This document shows positions 27,255 through 36,228 of a stretch of DNA of 64,000 bases, piece after piece. Source of the DNA: Streptomyces sp. NBC_00654 (GTDB lineage: Bacteria; Actinomycetota; Actinomycetes; Streptomycetales; Streptomycetaceae); NCBI RefSeq assembly GCF_026341775.1, contig NZ_JAPEOB010000001.1:4216001-4280000 (forward strand), written 5' to 3'. The number at the start of each line of letters is the position of its first letter. Within the stretch, counting starts at the first letter, position 1. Made by a program: the position numbers and the translations under genes. The notes below the pieces were generated by a model. That model was given only the letters and a program-made list of their open reading frames with translations, was not told the DNA's origin and did no database searches.

Positions 27255-27959
27255 GTGACCACCCATCTGCGGACAACCAAGGCCCCACTGGTGACAGCGC
27301 TCGCCAAGCACATCGTGGCCGAGGCCGGTGTCCTGAACAATCCGTACTTCCGAACACTGGTAGACGGAAGCATGTCGTTGGAGAACTTCCGCACAAGCCA
27401 GGAGCAACTAGGCTTCGCCGTCACCTACTTCGCCCGTCCGATGGCTGCGTTGGTGTCCCGGATCGAGCACCCCGCGGATCGCATCGGCATCCTGGGCAAT
27501 GTTGTGGAAGAACACGGCGGATTCCGCCCTCAGGAATTCCATCACGAGACCTTCCGCGGATTTCTGGCAAGCATCGGCAGCGACACCGCACGGCTCAACA
27601 GCCTGAAGATGATGCCGGCCGTCCACGCCTACAACAGCGTTCTCAGTGCGGTGTGCACGTGGGAGGACCTGCAGGTAGGAATCGGCTGCATGGGTGCGAT
27701 TGAGTACGCATTCGCCTCGGTATCAGCCATCACGGGCAACGCGGCTGTGAACCGCGGTTGGGTGGCTGAAGCCGACCTGATGCACTACGGCCTCCACTCC
27801 GAAATCGACGAACAGCATGCAGAGGATTTCTTTCTGCTGCTGGAACCCCACTACCGAAACCCAGCCGCACGACGCCGAATCGACCAAGGTCTCGGCCTGG
27901 GAGCGTACGCACTGAACCGCCTCTACAGCGATTTGTCCGAACTGGGTCGTTCACAGTAA
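27255..27959 (+). CDS. heme-oxygenase-like (TenA/PqqC fold) di-metal oxidase candidate
   Basis: A 234-residue all-helical protein of the heme-oxygenase-like/iron-containing redox enzyme superfamily. Likely metal ligands are Glu85/Glu86 in NVVEEHGG, His96/His97 before the FRGFLASIG helix, Glu150 in GAIEYAF, and the His181-x3-Asp185-x2-His188 set in HSEIDEQH. The spacing of the last three equals that of CADD-type oxidases (His174, Asp178, His181). Members oxidise amino acids, fatty acids or guanidines using a diiron or Fe/Mn site. The GTG at 27,255 has AGGAG 8 bases upstream. It lies downstream of the EF-hand gene, and an IS701-type unit was inserted 90 bases after its stop. Substrate unknown. 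Confidence 0.8.
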   Translation: MTTHLRTTKAPLVTALAKHIVAEAGVLNNPYFRTLVDGSMSLENFRTSQEQLGFAVTYFARPMAALVSRIEHPADRIGILGNVVEEHGGFRPQEFHHETFRGFLASIGSDTARLNSLKMMPAVHAYNSVLSAVCTWEDLQVGIGCMGAIEYAFASVSAITGNAAVNRGWVAEADLMHYGLHSEIDEQHAEDFFLLLEPHYRNPAARRRIDQGLGLGAYALNRLYSDLSELGRSQ

Positions 27960-28049
27960 AACTGATCACGGCTGGGCGAGCAGGAAGGTTGCGAGCGCGG
28001 TCAATACGGACACGATCGTGTCTTCCGCCGCCCGGGACGACCGTGCTAG

Positions 28050-28079
28050 TGCTCCAGCTGTAGATCGTGATCTTCATGC
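28050..28079. repeat. left terminal inverted repeat of the IS701-type unit
   Basis: Begins TGCTCCAGCTG and ends TCTTCATGC. It is the reverse complement of 30,021-30,050 except for one base, and is preceded by CTAG. Confidence 0.92.
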
Positions 28080-28138
28080 TCGATAGCACGCAGCAGCACC
28101 GGTCGGGGATGCCCTCATGATCCGGTAGCGTCCGGGAC

Positions 28139-28639
28139 ATGACAGCCAACCAGTTCTCGACCTCTACCGAGCGGGAGGCCCTCTGTGGCTTTCTCGACAA
28201 GCAGCGCGCCGATCTGCTTCGGAAGGTCGGCGGTGTCTCTGACGCGGATGCCCGCATGACTCCGACGGTGAGCTCGTTGTCCTTGATGGGCCTGCTCAAA
28301 CACTCGGCCCTCTGGGAGCGCAGGTGGTTTCAGATCGTCGTTGCGGGACGGGCACTTCCCGGCGAGTGGCCCGAAGCAGAGGTCCGGGACTGGAGGGACG
28401 AAGACTTCCGTGTTGACGAGCAGGACACGGCGAAGCACTGGACGGCCTTCTTCGAGGAGCAGGTGGCTATCTCGCGTGAGATCGTCGCAGGCATGTCATT
28501 GGAGGCTCCGTGCAGTCGACCCGACCTGGCGGACCGGAACCTGCGTTGGGTCCTGCTCCACATGATCGAGGAGACTGCCCGGCACGCCGGTCATGCGGAC
28601 ATCATTCGCGAGAGTCTCGATGGCAGCCGCGGTATATAG
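28139..28639 (+). CDS. DinB-family protein (DUF664 type), inside the IS701-type unit
   Basis: A 166-residue intact frame. Helix 1 is EREALCGFLDKQRADLLRKV; LMGLLKHSALWERRWF gives the first metal histidine; the last helix LLHMIEETARHAGHADIIRE gives the paired histidines. It matches the DinB/DUF664 four-helix proteins of actinobacteria, many of them metal- and mycothiol-dependent transferases or isomerases. It lies between the left inverted repeat and the transposase gene and reads in the same direction. Cargo genes are not a normal part of IS701 elements. The ribosome site before the ATG is weak. Confidence 0.88.
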   Translation: MTANQFSTSTEREALCGFLDKQRADLLRKVGGVSDADARMTPTVSSLSLMGLLKHSALWERRWFQIVVAGRALPGEWPEAEVRDWRDEDFRVDEQDTAKHWTAFFEEQVAISREIVAGMSLEAPCSRPDLADRNLRWVLLHMIEETARHAGHADIIRESLDGSRGI

Positions 28640-28713
28640 CGCTCCGCCGCAAGCCCGACCTGGGGCAGGGGCCTGCTGACGATACGAGCACGGCCACCGT
28701 TGATCATCGGTGT

Positions 28714-30026
28714 GTGAAGACTGAAGACCATGCGGTGGCCGCAGGTCACAGCGTAGACCCTGCTCGGTGGCAAGAGGCGTTCGAATGCCTGATGGGCCGG
28801 ATCGCGGGCCGGTTCAAGCGGGTCGAGCCCCGGCGCCGGGTCCGGCGATTGGTGCTCGGGCTCCTGTCGGACCTGCCGCGTAAGAACTGCTGGACGATCG
28901 CCGAGTGGGCCGGGGAGTCCACCCCGGATGCCATGCAGAACCTGCTCAGCCGGGCCAAGTGGGATGCCGACGCCGTCCGCGACGACGTACGCGGATACGT
29001 GGTGGAGCACCTGCATGACGAGCGGGCGGTGCTGGTGGTCGACGAGACCGGCGATGTGAAGAAGGGTATCGGCACGGTCGGCGTCCAGCGCCAGTACACC
29101 GGCACCGCGGGCAGAATCGAGAACGCCCAAGTTGCCGTCTACCTGGTCTACGCCGGTCAGCGCGGGCACGCCGCAGTGGACTGCGAACTGTATGTTCCGC
29201 GTTCCTGGACCACCGACCCCGACCGTTGCCGCGCCGCCGGACTCGGTGAGGAGACCGCCTTCGCCACCAAACCTGAGCTGGCCACCCGCATGGTCGCCCG
29301 GTTCCTGGACGCCGGCCACCGGGCCGCTTGGGTAGCGGGCGACGAGGTCTACGGCGGCAACCCCAAGCTGCGAAGCGCGCTGGAGGAACACGGCACCGGC
29401 TACGTCCTCGCGGTGGCCTGCTCGCACGAAGCCACCACCAGCGCGGGGAAGTTCCGCGCGGACACCCTGGCGAAGAAGGTGCCCAAACGGGCCCGGCAGA
29501 AGCTCTCCGCCGGAACCGGAGCCAAGGGCCACCGCTTCTACGACTGGCCGTCATCGACCTCGCCAGCCCCGATCCAGGCAGCCGTCAACTGCTGATCCGA
29601 CGCAACCGCAGCACCGGCGAACTGGCCTACTACCGCTGCTACTCGCCCACCCCAGTGCCGCTGACCGAGTTGGTACGCGTCGCTGGATCAAGGTGGCGAG
29701 TGGAGGAGTTCTTCCAGTCCGGAAAGGGCCTGGCCGGATTGGACGAGCACCAGGTCCGCCGCTACGCGTCCTGGTCGCGCTGGGTCACTCTTGCCATGCT
29801 CGCGCACGCCTTCCTCGCCGTCGTCCGCGCAGACGAACACGTCCGCCACCCTGCACCGGACGGCCTCGCGCCGCTCACCTGCAATGAGATCCAGCACCTG
29901 TTCATCACCCTCGTCGTCCAGCCCGTCCACACCGCTGCCTACCGACTCTGCTGGTCCATCTGGCGACGCCTCCACCAGGCCCGATCCCACACAAGCCACT
30001 ACCAACGACAAGCCACCCAGGCATGA
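28714..30026 (+). pseudogene. IS701-family transposase with one frameshift
   Basis: The GTG at 28,714 begins an IS701-type DDE transposase: FECLMGRIAGRFKRVEPRRR, GLLSDLPRKNCWTIAEWAG, then LVVDETGDVKKG (first Asp), WVAGDEVYGGNPKLR (second Asp) and SRWRVEEFFQSGKG (Glu). At about 29,546 one base is missing: the first frame reads YDWPSSTS and stops at 29,595, whereas the correct continuation is YDWAVIDLASPDPG in the next frame. The C-terminus runs into the right inverted repeat. One deletion of G would account for the break, so this copy is very young in decay. Confidence 0.9.
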
Positions 30027-30050
30027 AGATCACGATCTACAGCTGGAGTA
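30021..30050. repeat. right terminal inverted repeat of the IS701-type unit
   Basis: Starts GCATGAAGATC, contains the TGA of the transposase at 30,024-30,026, and ends CTGGAGTA followed by CTAG. Confidence 0.92.
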
Positions 30051-30139
30051 CTAGCCTGCGCTGTCGTCTCCGCCCTGGCCGGCCCTGCGGTCGGAACGCT
30101 GCGCCTGCAGCGCCCCGACCGCGGCGAGGTGCCGGCGGC

Positions 30140-30391
30140 ATGGGGCGGGGCGACATCGTGGCGTTCTCCCACCGCATGGGTCACCTCATCACGACGGGAA
30201 AGCTCAGCGCGGCCCGCCGACTGGCTTCACCCGGGTTCGTCCGCCGGGTCCTGCTCCGGTTCCGCACTCTGGGCCTGAGCAGTACCGGGGGAGTGCTGGA
30301 GGGGATGCCGGTCGGCTTCGTGATCTGGCCCGAGGACATGCCGGACGACCGGAGGGCACCGAGGCCTGCCGCGACCTGCCCGACACAGTGA
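30140..30391 (+). CDS. short unrecognised frame beside the IS701-type unit
   Basis: An 83-residue frame from the ATG at 30,140 with GC-rich third positions (HRMGHLITTGKLSAARRLAS, then VLLRFRTLGLSSTGGVLEG). It matches no family I know. It may be the remaining end of a gene that was split when the neighbouring elements arrived. Confidence 0.3.
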   Translation: MGRGDIVAFSHRMGHLITTGKLSAARRLASPGFVRRVLLRFRTLGLSSTGGVLEGMPVGFVIWPEDMPDDRRAPRPAATCPTQ

Positions 30392-30481
30392 TGCGCGTCC
30401 TGTGCGTCGACCTCGGCCGCCTGGAAGCGATGAGCAACACCGAACCCGGGTGGCAACCGAACTTCTCATCGACAACGCCGC

Positions 30482-30800
30482 CGCCCCGACGAGATCTGCA
30501 CCCCGGCCCTGAACTGCCTGGAGAGCGACCCCGACGGCTCGTCCGTGCTCATCCACGACAACCACAAGGCCTACCGGCTCGGCCGCCGCCTGCCGATCCG
30601 CGGCGAGACCGCCGACGAGATCCGCCGCCAGCAGCAACGCGTGCGCGACCGATTCCCGGCCGCCCCACCAAACCGGCTCAAGCTCCTGCCCCGCCCGAGG
30701 ACGAACCCCGAGGGCACCAAGACCTTCAAGAGCATCGCCGCCGCCCACCGGGACGGGGTGGCCTTGCTGCCCGACCTCGTCTTTCCCCTCGTCACCACCG
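30482..30800 (+). pseudogene. tyrosine recombinase fragment
   Basis: The frame reads RPDEICTPALNCLESDPDGS, then LIHDNHKAYRLGRRLPIRGE, then RVRDRFPAAPPNRLKLLPRP. This is the part around the first catalytic arginine and the following strand of a large Streptomyces tyrosine integrase. The N-terminal domain and the HxxR/Tyr end are missing. After about 30,760 it degenerates (ALLPDLVFPLVTTES) and runs into a WD40 fragment. Confidence 0.65.
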
Positions 30801-30861
30801 AGTCCGGCACCCAGGCGATCCACCATCCGGCCGGAGCTCGCGGCCACCGCTCAGTTCAGAG

Positions 30862-31038
30862 TTCCTCGCCACGGGCGGCTACGACACGGCGCTGAAGCTG
30901 TGGTACCTCACCGCGCGCCGTGAGAAGGCAACCTTCGAAGGACACACCGATGTCGTCCGGACGGTGGCCTTCAGCGCCGACGGCACCACTCTGTACTCAG
31001 GCGCCCTCATGGAGCTGCTGGCCTGGGACGCGAACTGA
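30862..31038 (+). pseudogene. WD40-repeat fragment
   Basis: FLATGGYDTALKLWYLTARR, then TFEGHTDVVRTVAFSADGTT and LYSGALMELLAWDAN form about one and a half WD40 blades ending at a stop at 31,036-31,038. No start belongs to it. It may derive from the same gene as the WD40 remnant after 31.9 kb, from which an S24-like gene and transposon debris separate it. Confidence 0.65.
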
Positions 31039-31150
31039 GGGGTCGCGAAGAAGGAACTAGTGCCGCATCAGGCAACGTTTCGCCTCGCCTGTGGAGCATG
31101 GAGGCGTAAATCGGTGGGGTGATTGCAGGGGAGTCTGCGACGATCGCCGG

Positions 31151-31516
31151 ATGGGTGCATTGGATGCGGTGGCAGGCAGGGTTGCTGGCGGGGCCACTGC
31201 GGCGTTCCGGCCCAGCGGCTCCTCGATGGTCCCGCTGATACGCAGTCGGCAGCAGGTGGTCGTTGCTCCGGTCGACCCGTCGAAGTTGGAGGTCGGGGAC
31301 ATCGTCCTCGCCCGTGTCGCCGGGACGGTCTACCTGCACTTGGTGTCGTCCGTGGACCCCGCCAGGAAGCGGGTGCAGATCAGCAACAACCGTGGCCGCG
31401 TCAACGGCTGGACCAGCCACGATCGTGTCTTTGGCATCTGTGTGGCGGTCGACGGCGTCACCTGGTCACGTGCCGGAGGCAAGACGCTCGCGGCCGACTC
31501 CAACGACTCCTCCTGA
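31151..31516 (+). CDS. S24/S26-type peptidase-fold protein
   Basis: The 121-residue frame (ATG at 31,151; GTG at 31,091 is an alternative) holds the LexA/signal-peptidase beta fold: FRPSGSSMVPLIRSRQQVVV with the GSSM serine motif, VDPSKLEVGDIVLARVAGTVYLH, then RKRVQISNNRGRVNGWTSHD with a candidate lysine and the final VFGICVAVDGV strand. There is no membrane helix, so it is closer to S24 peptidase-like stand-alone proteins than to signal peptidase I. It is intact amid debris. Role unknown; possible functions are self-cleaving repressor-like or scaffold. Confidence 0.7.
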   Translation: MGALDAVAGRVAGGATAAFRPSGSSMVPLIRSRQQVVVAPVDPSKLEVGDIVLARVAGTVYLHLVSSVDPARKRVQISNNRGRVNGWTSHDRVFGICVAVDGVTWSRAGGKTLAADSNDSS

Positions 31517-31550
31517 ACCTGGCGCTCCAGCGGCATCGCGCCGCCGAGCT

Positions 31551-31668
31551 GTGCGGGTGGCAGAATGGGTGCGCGTTCGCGAGATCGATGACGACGAGGG
31601 ACGGCGGTTACTGCGGATCATCCACCGGGGCACGGGCTCCGTGGTGACCTGGCGGCGCGCGCCGACCT
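31551..31668 (+). pseudogene. IS630-family transposase N-terminal fragment
   Basis: From GTG 31,551: VAEWVRVREIDDDEGRRLLR followed by IIHRGTGSVVTWRRA. This is the usual start of one IS630 subgroup in Streptomyces. The frame ends at the joint with a kinase fragment. A C-terminal IS630 piece lies at 36,755. Confidence 0.65.
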
Positions 31669-31800
31669 GAAGCCGGCAACGTGATCATCGCCGACGACGG
31701 CCGCGCGTTATCGACTTCGGTATCGCCTGCGACGTGGACGCCAGCTCGCTGACCGCTACGGGCACGGTCATCGGCACGTGCAGCCGCAGCCGCAGGCGGG
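31669..31800 (+). pseudogene. serine/threonine protein kinase catalytic-loop fragment
   Basis: After one-base corrections the plus strand reads LKPGNVIIADDG, then RVIDFGIACDVDASSLTATG and TVIGT: the catalytic loop, the DFG motif and the start of the activation segment of a Hanks-type kinase. Nothing else of the kinase remains. In Streptomyces such kinases often carry C-terminal WD40 repeats, and a WD40 remnant follows. Confidence 0.6.
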
Positions 31801-31924
31801 GCCGCGACCGGCAAAACGACAAGGCAGGCGGCTTGTCCGACGCCGGCGACAAGCCCCGCCCTGTGCCGGGCACTTAGAAGCCGGTCGGAGCCGAAGAGGT
31901 CGTCCGGCTCAAGGGAATCCAAGA

Positions 31925-32620
31925 CGGCGGACGCTTGCCTTCAGCGAGGACGGCCAGCAGCTGTACGGCGCCGAAACCGACACCATCTGGCGCTGGAATC
32001 CGAGCATTGAGGCAGGCGACCCGGTCCGCATCGGCGGCGCCCGGAGGCACCTGCAGTCCGCGGTGTATCAGCCGGGGCCTCAGTTTCCTCGACAGTGCCG
32101 AGGAGAACAAGGTCCGCATCTGGGACACGACCAACGGCAAGACCGTGCACACGTTCACGTTGCCCACCGAGAAGGGCCCGACCCAAGAGGGCTGGCCCCT
32201 GGGCCTGACAGTCAGCGCGGACGGTCAGAGGCCGGCCGCGAGCACCGGGGATGGCCTGTACCTTGGGGAGCTGCCGTCAAGCAAGCACATGAGCGTCTCC
32301 CCGAGCGACCCCGGCGGCCCTGTGGCGTTCCGTGACGACGGTGGAATGCTGGTCAGCGGGCAGTCCCTGGAGACCTTGACCCCCGCGGGCAAGACCACCG
32401 GTACGGTCAAGGACAGCAGCAACGCCAAGGTCGCCGTGTTGAGCCCGGACGGAAGCCTCCTCACGTAAGGGAAGCACGACGGCCACATCGTGCTGTGGAA
32501 CACCGAGTCCTGCTCGAAGGTCATCCGGTTCAAAGGCTGGGCCTCAGCCCTCGCGTTCCAACCGGACGGACACCTCCTGGTCAGCGGCGCCGACTCGACC
32601 GTCCATGCACCTCCAGCAGA
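31925..32620 (+). pseudogene. WD40-repeat protein remnant with frameshift and stop
   Basis: Repeated blades are readable: TLAFSEDGQQLYGAETDTIW, then (after a shift near 32,070) NKVRIWDTTNGKTVHTFTL, GGPVAFRDDGGMLVSG and KVAVLSPDGSLLT, a TAA at 32,466-32,468, and in the same frame HDGHIVLWNTESCSKVIRF, then ALAFQPDGHLLVSGADS. The line of blades fits a beta-propeller, probably the C-terminal part of a kinase/WD40 protein. Confidence 0.7.
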
Positions 32621-33088
32621 TCCCGCAGAACACCCGTGCCCACCACCTGCTCTATCCCTCCGCAGCGACGCCGAGTGCCTCCACAACCCGTTCGACCAGA
32701 GCCTGTGGAACCGCCGCATGATCTCCTACGGACTGGCCCGGCAGACGATCTGCACTCTCGGCTTCGCACTCTCCCAGGACGCCACCAGCCACCATCTCAA
32801 CCAGAACAGAGGCGGACAGCGAGACGGCCGGTGACGGGGGGAGCCACCGGCGGAGGCCTCCGGCCTCCAGCCTCCGCCGGACACTCTGCCGGAGTTGTGG
32901 ATGCGGTGGTTTACCGCCGTTCAGACGCTGAACGTGCACATCGTGGTCCGTCGAGGTGCCGCTGTCGACTTCATTCTGAAGAGCCGTTCGTGGCGGTCAC
33001 GGTGGCCGGTCCACAAACGGGTGCTCTTCGCCACCATCTCCGCTTCATGACGCTGACCTGCGCTGACGGGGGATGACAACAGGATCTG
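32621..33088. other. no recognisable gene
   Basis: Past the last WD40 blade the plus-strand frame continues without known motifs to 32,834. A short GC-rich duplication of CCTCCGGCCTCCAG-like words lies near 32,845-32,880. Nothing else is seen. Confidence 0.5.
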
Positions 33089-33628
33089 GTGGACTCCCGG
33101 GGGCCTGCGGGCACGATCTGCATCAAGGCGACCGTGGTCGTCTCGGTCCGCAGCGGTCAGGGTGCCCGCCGTCTCCCGGCCGTCCGGTGTGTGTTGGTCT
33201 CCACGGTTCGGAGTGCCTTCCCGGCGGGGGTTACGCGAGCGTGTGAGGCTGGTGTTGACCGGGCCGCGTGGCGGCTGTTGGACGGCTGGGAGTATGCGGT
33301 GGATGACCAGAGGCAGGGGTATGAGCAGACGTACACGGAGCTGCTGGCGGTGGTGGCGCGGCTGGATGCCCTGCGACGGCGCGGTGGGCGCGAGCTGGAC
33401 CCGATGGCCACTGCGGCGATGCATGCCTCCAGTCACGCGGCCTGGACCCTGTGGCGCGCCATGCGGCGGGAGGTGACTCCTCCGCTGTTCGCCGATCTGG
33501 GCGACGAGTTCCTCGACCTGGCCAGGGAATGGACCATCAGCCCGCCCCCGCCCCGGGCCGGGACCAATGCGGCGCATGCCGCGGTACTGGCCTGGGACGG
33601 GCGGCCCTCGATGATGGACCCGGGGTGA
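33089..33628 (+). CDS. hypothetical protein
   Basis: A 179-residue frame, of which the last 130 look best supported by codon use: AAWRLLDGWEYAVDDQRQGY, LLAVVARLDALRRRGGRELD, HASSHAAWTLWRAMRREVTP and LGDEFLDLAREWTISPP. It is probably an all-helical soluble protein. The true start may be near the valine-rich stretch at about 33,230. I do not recognise a family. Neighbours are pseudogenes on both sides. Confidence 0.45.
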   Translation: MDSRGPAGTICIKATVVVSVRSGQGARRLPAVRCVLVSTVRSAFPAGVTRACEAGVDRAAWRLLDGWEYAVDDQRQGYEQTYTELLAVVARLDALRRRGGRELDPMATAAMHASSHAAWTLWRAMRREVTPPLFADLGDEFLDLAREWTISPPPPRAGTNAAHAAVLAWDGRPSMMDPG

Positions 33629-33827
33629 ACCGCTTCTACGACGGCATCAACACGACGATCCTGTCCGGCGGTCTCGGAATGGCGGGGCAGGGTGGCAGCA
33701 AGGGCGGTAGGGGTGTCACCGAAGGCCAAGCTTGACGTCTGTCCAGTCGGGCCGGCGATGAGGGCGGCGGGCGGCTCTGGTTTGTCCTGTCTCCCGACGG
33801 GATGAATGCGTGCACGGTGCTTGTTCT

Positions 33828-35184
33828 TCAGGCCGGTTGGCCGGCTGGGCCTGCGATGGTGGATTTCGGTGCGCCGGCCGGCTGAGGGGGTGTCCCGTGG
33901 AGGCGGTGAGATCCTCGACGGACGCGTGCGGGTGTGAGGCGCCCTTGACGTGCGGGCTGTTCCCAAGGACGACGGAGATCTTCCGCGAGGGGGCGGGCGG
34001 GACGGAGCTGGGCGTGGACAGCTATGACGAGCCAGGTCGAGCGGTCGATGGCGGCCGGTCTGCGGAGTTTGGGTGTAGTCCACCCCAACGTCCGCTGATC
34101 ATCCTGAAGGTGTACTCCGGGTCGAATCCGCGCACAAACGCCTGCCAGAGCCGGTCCGCGGACCCGGCAGCAGGGGCAGTGCCCGACCACCACAGCAAGA
34201 CCGGCCTCGGGCTGCGGTCTCCACGGAGGTGGTCGAACTGAAGGTGGATGACAGTGCCTTCGATGACCGGTGACTCTCAACTCTCCCTTGGGGTGGGTCG
34301 GCCCAGGCCGAGCGGCGGACCAGTAGCGGGTGCGGCCGGTCCCAGGCAGTGGCGACGGCTTTCCCGTAGTGGGTGGTATCGGTCACCGTGGTGACGGACG
34401 GGGGCGGCTGAGTTACCGAGGCCTCGAACGCGAACTCCGCTCCGCGCTTGGGCTTGCGGCCGACCTTGCCAGGCGGCTGCGGCGGGGGCGGGAGATACCG
34501 TACGCGATCCGAACGCATCCGACCCGGCATCTCCACGGGCAGGTCCGCCAGCAGGAAAGCGAGGCGGGGCCACGTCGTAGCCGGCATCGGCGACGACCAG
34601 GACGGACGGATCCCCGACCTGCCACTGGCCTCTCAGATGCAGCCGCTGGAACACGGCCTGGATCTGGGCTGCGGTGCCGCGGTCGCGTCGTCCCAAGGGC
34701 ACAGCCGGACCACATCCAGCATGGCGGTCCACGACGTCCGCCCCCTGCTCCAGAGCGGCCACGAAAGAGTAGGGCATCCGGGGATCATCTGGGCCGAGCC
34801 CCTGCCACGACCATACGTGTGACAGAACAGCCGTTCCGGGCTGGTATTCGCATCCGTCCGCAGCCAGTTGCTCACATCGACCGCCAGCACCAGCTGCCCC
34901 TCGGCCGTCCGCGGAAGTGGTAACCCCGCCAGCGGCCTGCGCAGCCGCGACACGTCGAGGTGCCCCTGGTTCACCCCGCAGTACAACGCACCATGACCAC
35001 GCCGGTACTCCGGCGCCAGGGAGAGCTCGACCAACGACCTCACCCGGCCGTCCGCACCGATCAAGGCATCACCCAGCTCGAACAACGCATCACGCCGTCC
35101 GGTCAGACACGCATACAACTCCATCCGGAAGCAGGCGAATTCCGAAACCGCATCCCGCTGGACCTCGTGCTGCGGCAGACTCAT
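33828..35184 (-). pseudogene. DDE transposase of the NF041680 type (IS701-like) with several frameshifts
   Basis: The ATG at 35,184 starts MSLPQHEVQRDAVSEFACF and passes through SLAPEYRRGHGALYCGVNQG and GQLVLAVDVSNWLRTDA (first Asp), FCHTYGRGRGSAQMIPG. Different frames then carry VLVVADAGYDVA (second Asp), LADLPVEMPGRMRSDRVRYL and the C-terminal STWLVIAVHAQLRPARPLA (helix around the last Glu region). At least three shifts are needed. The element is old compared with the IS701-type unit at 28 kb. Confidence 0.75.
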
Positions 35185-35407
35185 GGCTACGGCCTTCGTG
35201 CTGGTCAAGCGCCTCTGCGACGGAGCGCATGATCAGGCGGAGGTCGCTCCCACGTCAGCTACTCAGCTGAAACAACGGCAAGTTCGAGGTCGCATTCGAC
35301 CGCGGACGATAAACGTCAAGCCAAGTCGGTCCGCTTCTGAGGCGTACATCGATCGCCAGTAGAACGACGGAGACTCATGACGCGGACGAGATGGACGACG
35401 AGCAAAC

Positions 35408-35962
35408 TCAGTTGATGCGCGAGGGCAGCCCTGCGAGACCGGTGTCGCGCATGATGCGCTCGACCGTGTCAATGAGGGCGCTGTCGGCTCCGACTACGGA
35501 CTCGACGCCTCCGGGGAGGAGATCGCGCTCGCGATACCACTCGCGCAGCTCCTGCTCAGTGACCCGGGCCACATAGTCACGATCGGCTTTTGAGGCATGT
35601 CGGGTCAGTGTCTCCTCGATCGGGATATCGAGGTAGTAGCAGCGGGAGACTCCGCGATGGTCTCCGAGCAGCCCCGCAAGCATGTCGCCGTATCGGTCGG
35701 CGTACAGGATCCCTTCGACCACCACGTGGTAGCCCGCGTCCAGCGCGTAGCGGGCGACCGCGTCGATCAGCCCGATGTTGGCGCCGCCAGGCACATCACG
35801 CTCTCTCAGCACGATCCGCCTCAAGTTGTCCTGACCGACCAGAGCCAGGCCACGGCCGAACCGGTCGCGTATCCCCGCCGCCACCGATGACTTGCCCGAC
35901 GCCGAGTTCCCTCGAACGACCACGAGCCGGGTCTCTTCACTTCCTACGATCAGTCGGGGCAC
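35408..35962 (-). CDS. P-loop kinase / AAA-family ATPase, small nucleotide-kinase fold
   Basis: A 184-residue P-loop protein: VVVRGNSASGKSSVAAGI (Walker A near residue 17), LVGQDNLRRIVLRERDVPGG, then HVVVEGILYADRYGDML, YYLDIPIEETLTRHASK (lid region) and the terminal WYRERDLL. It is similar to zeta-toxin/chloramphenicol-phosphotransferase-like kinases that phosphorylate small substrates. The GTG at 35,962 overlaps by position the end of a broken phosphotransferase remnant upstream. Whether it acts on a sugar nucleotide, antibiotic or RNA end cannot be told. Confidence 0.78.
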   Translation of the reverse strand: MPRLIVGSEETRLVVVRGNSASGKSSVAAGIRDRFGRGLALVGQDNLRRIVLRERDVPGGANIGLIDAVARYALDAGYHVVVEGILYADRYGDMLAGLLGDHRGVSRCYYLDIPIEETLTRHASKADRDYVARVTEQELREWYRERDLLPGGVESVVGADSALIDTVERIMRDTGLAGLPSRIN

Positions 35963-35964
35963 GG

Positions 35965-36228
35965 CTACCTACCCCCAATAGCTGCGGCGCAGTGTTTGAA
36001 AGAAATCAGTGCCCCCCGTACACAAGCCCTGGTCTCGCGGGCGAAGAACTTCACCGAGGGCGAGACTCTCACGTACAAGCGGGCCCCGCTCTCGCCGGCC
36101 AGCTCCCACATCCGGGAGCGGTGCCAGTCGTGAGAGACCTCGCGTACGACCACGGCCGGCCCGGTTCGCTGCTCCGCCCAGTCCCGCACCGTCGCGGGCA
36201 GGAGTTTGGTCTGCCTCACGCCGTGCAC
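35965..36228 (-). pseudogene. N-terminal fragment of an aminoglycoside-phosphotransferase-family gene
   Basis: From GTG 36,228: LLPATVRDWAEQRTGPAVVV, then SHDWHRSRMWELAGESGARLY and VSPSVKFFARETRACVRG, the N-lobe start of APH-fold kinases. The similarity ends after about 70 residues, and the frame stops at 35,965. The C-lobe with the catalytic residues is gone. A P-loop kinase gene begins just after. Confidence 0.55.

Larger units (their letters stand above)
28050..30050 (+). mobile_element. IS701-type transposable unit carrying a DinB gene
   Basis: A 2,001-bp unit. The left end 28,050-28,079 and right end 30,021-30,050 are 30-bp inverted repeats with a single mismatch (second base). Both outer edges abut CTAG (28,046-28,049 and 30,051-30,054), fitting the 4-bp YTAR duplication of IS701 elements. 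Inside are an intact DinB-family gene (28,139-28,639) and an IS701-type transposase (28,714-30,026) whose stop codon lies within the right repeat. The transposase has one frameshift, so the copy may now depend on others for movement. Confidence 0.8.
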
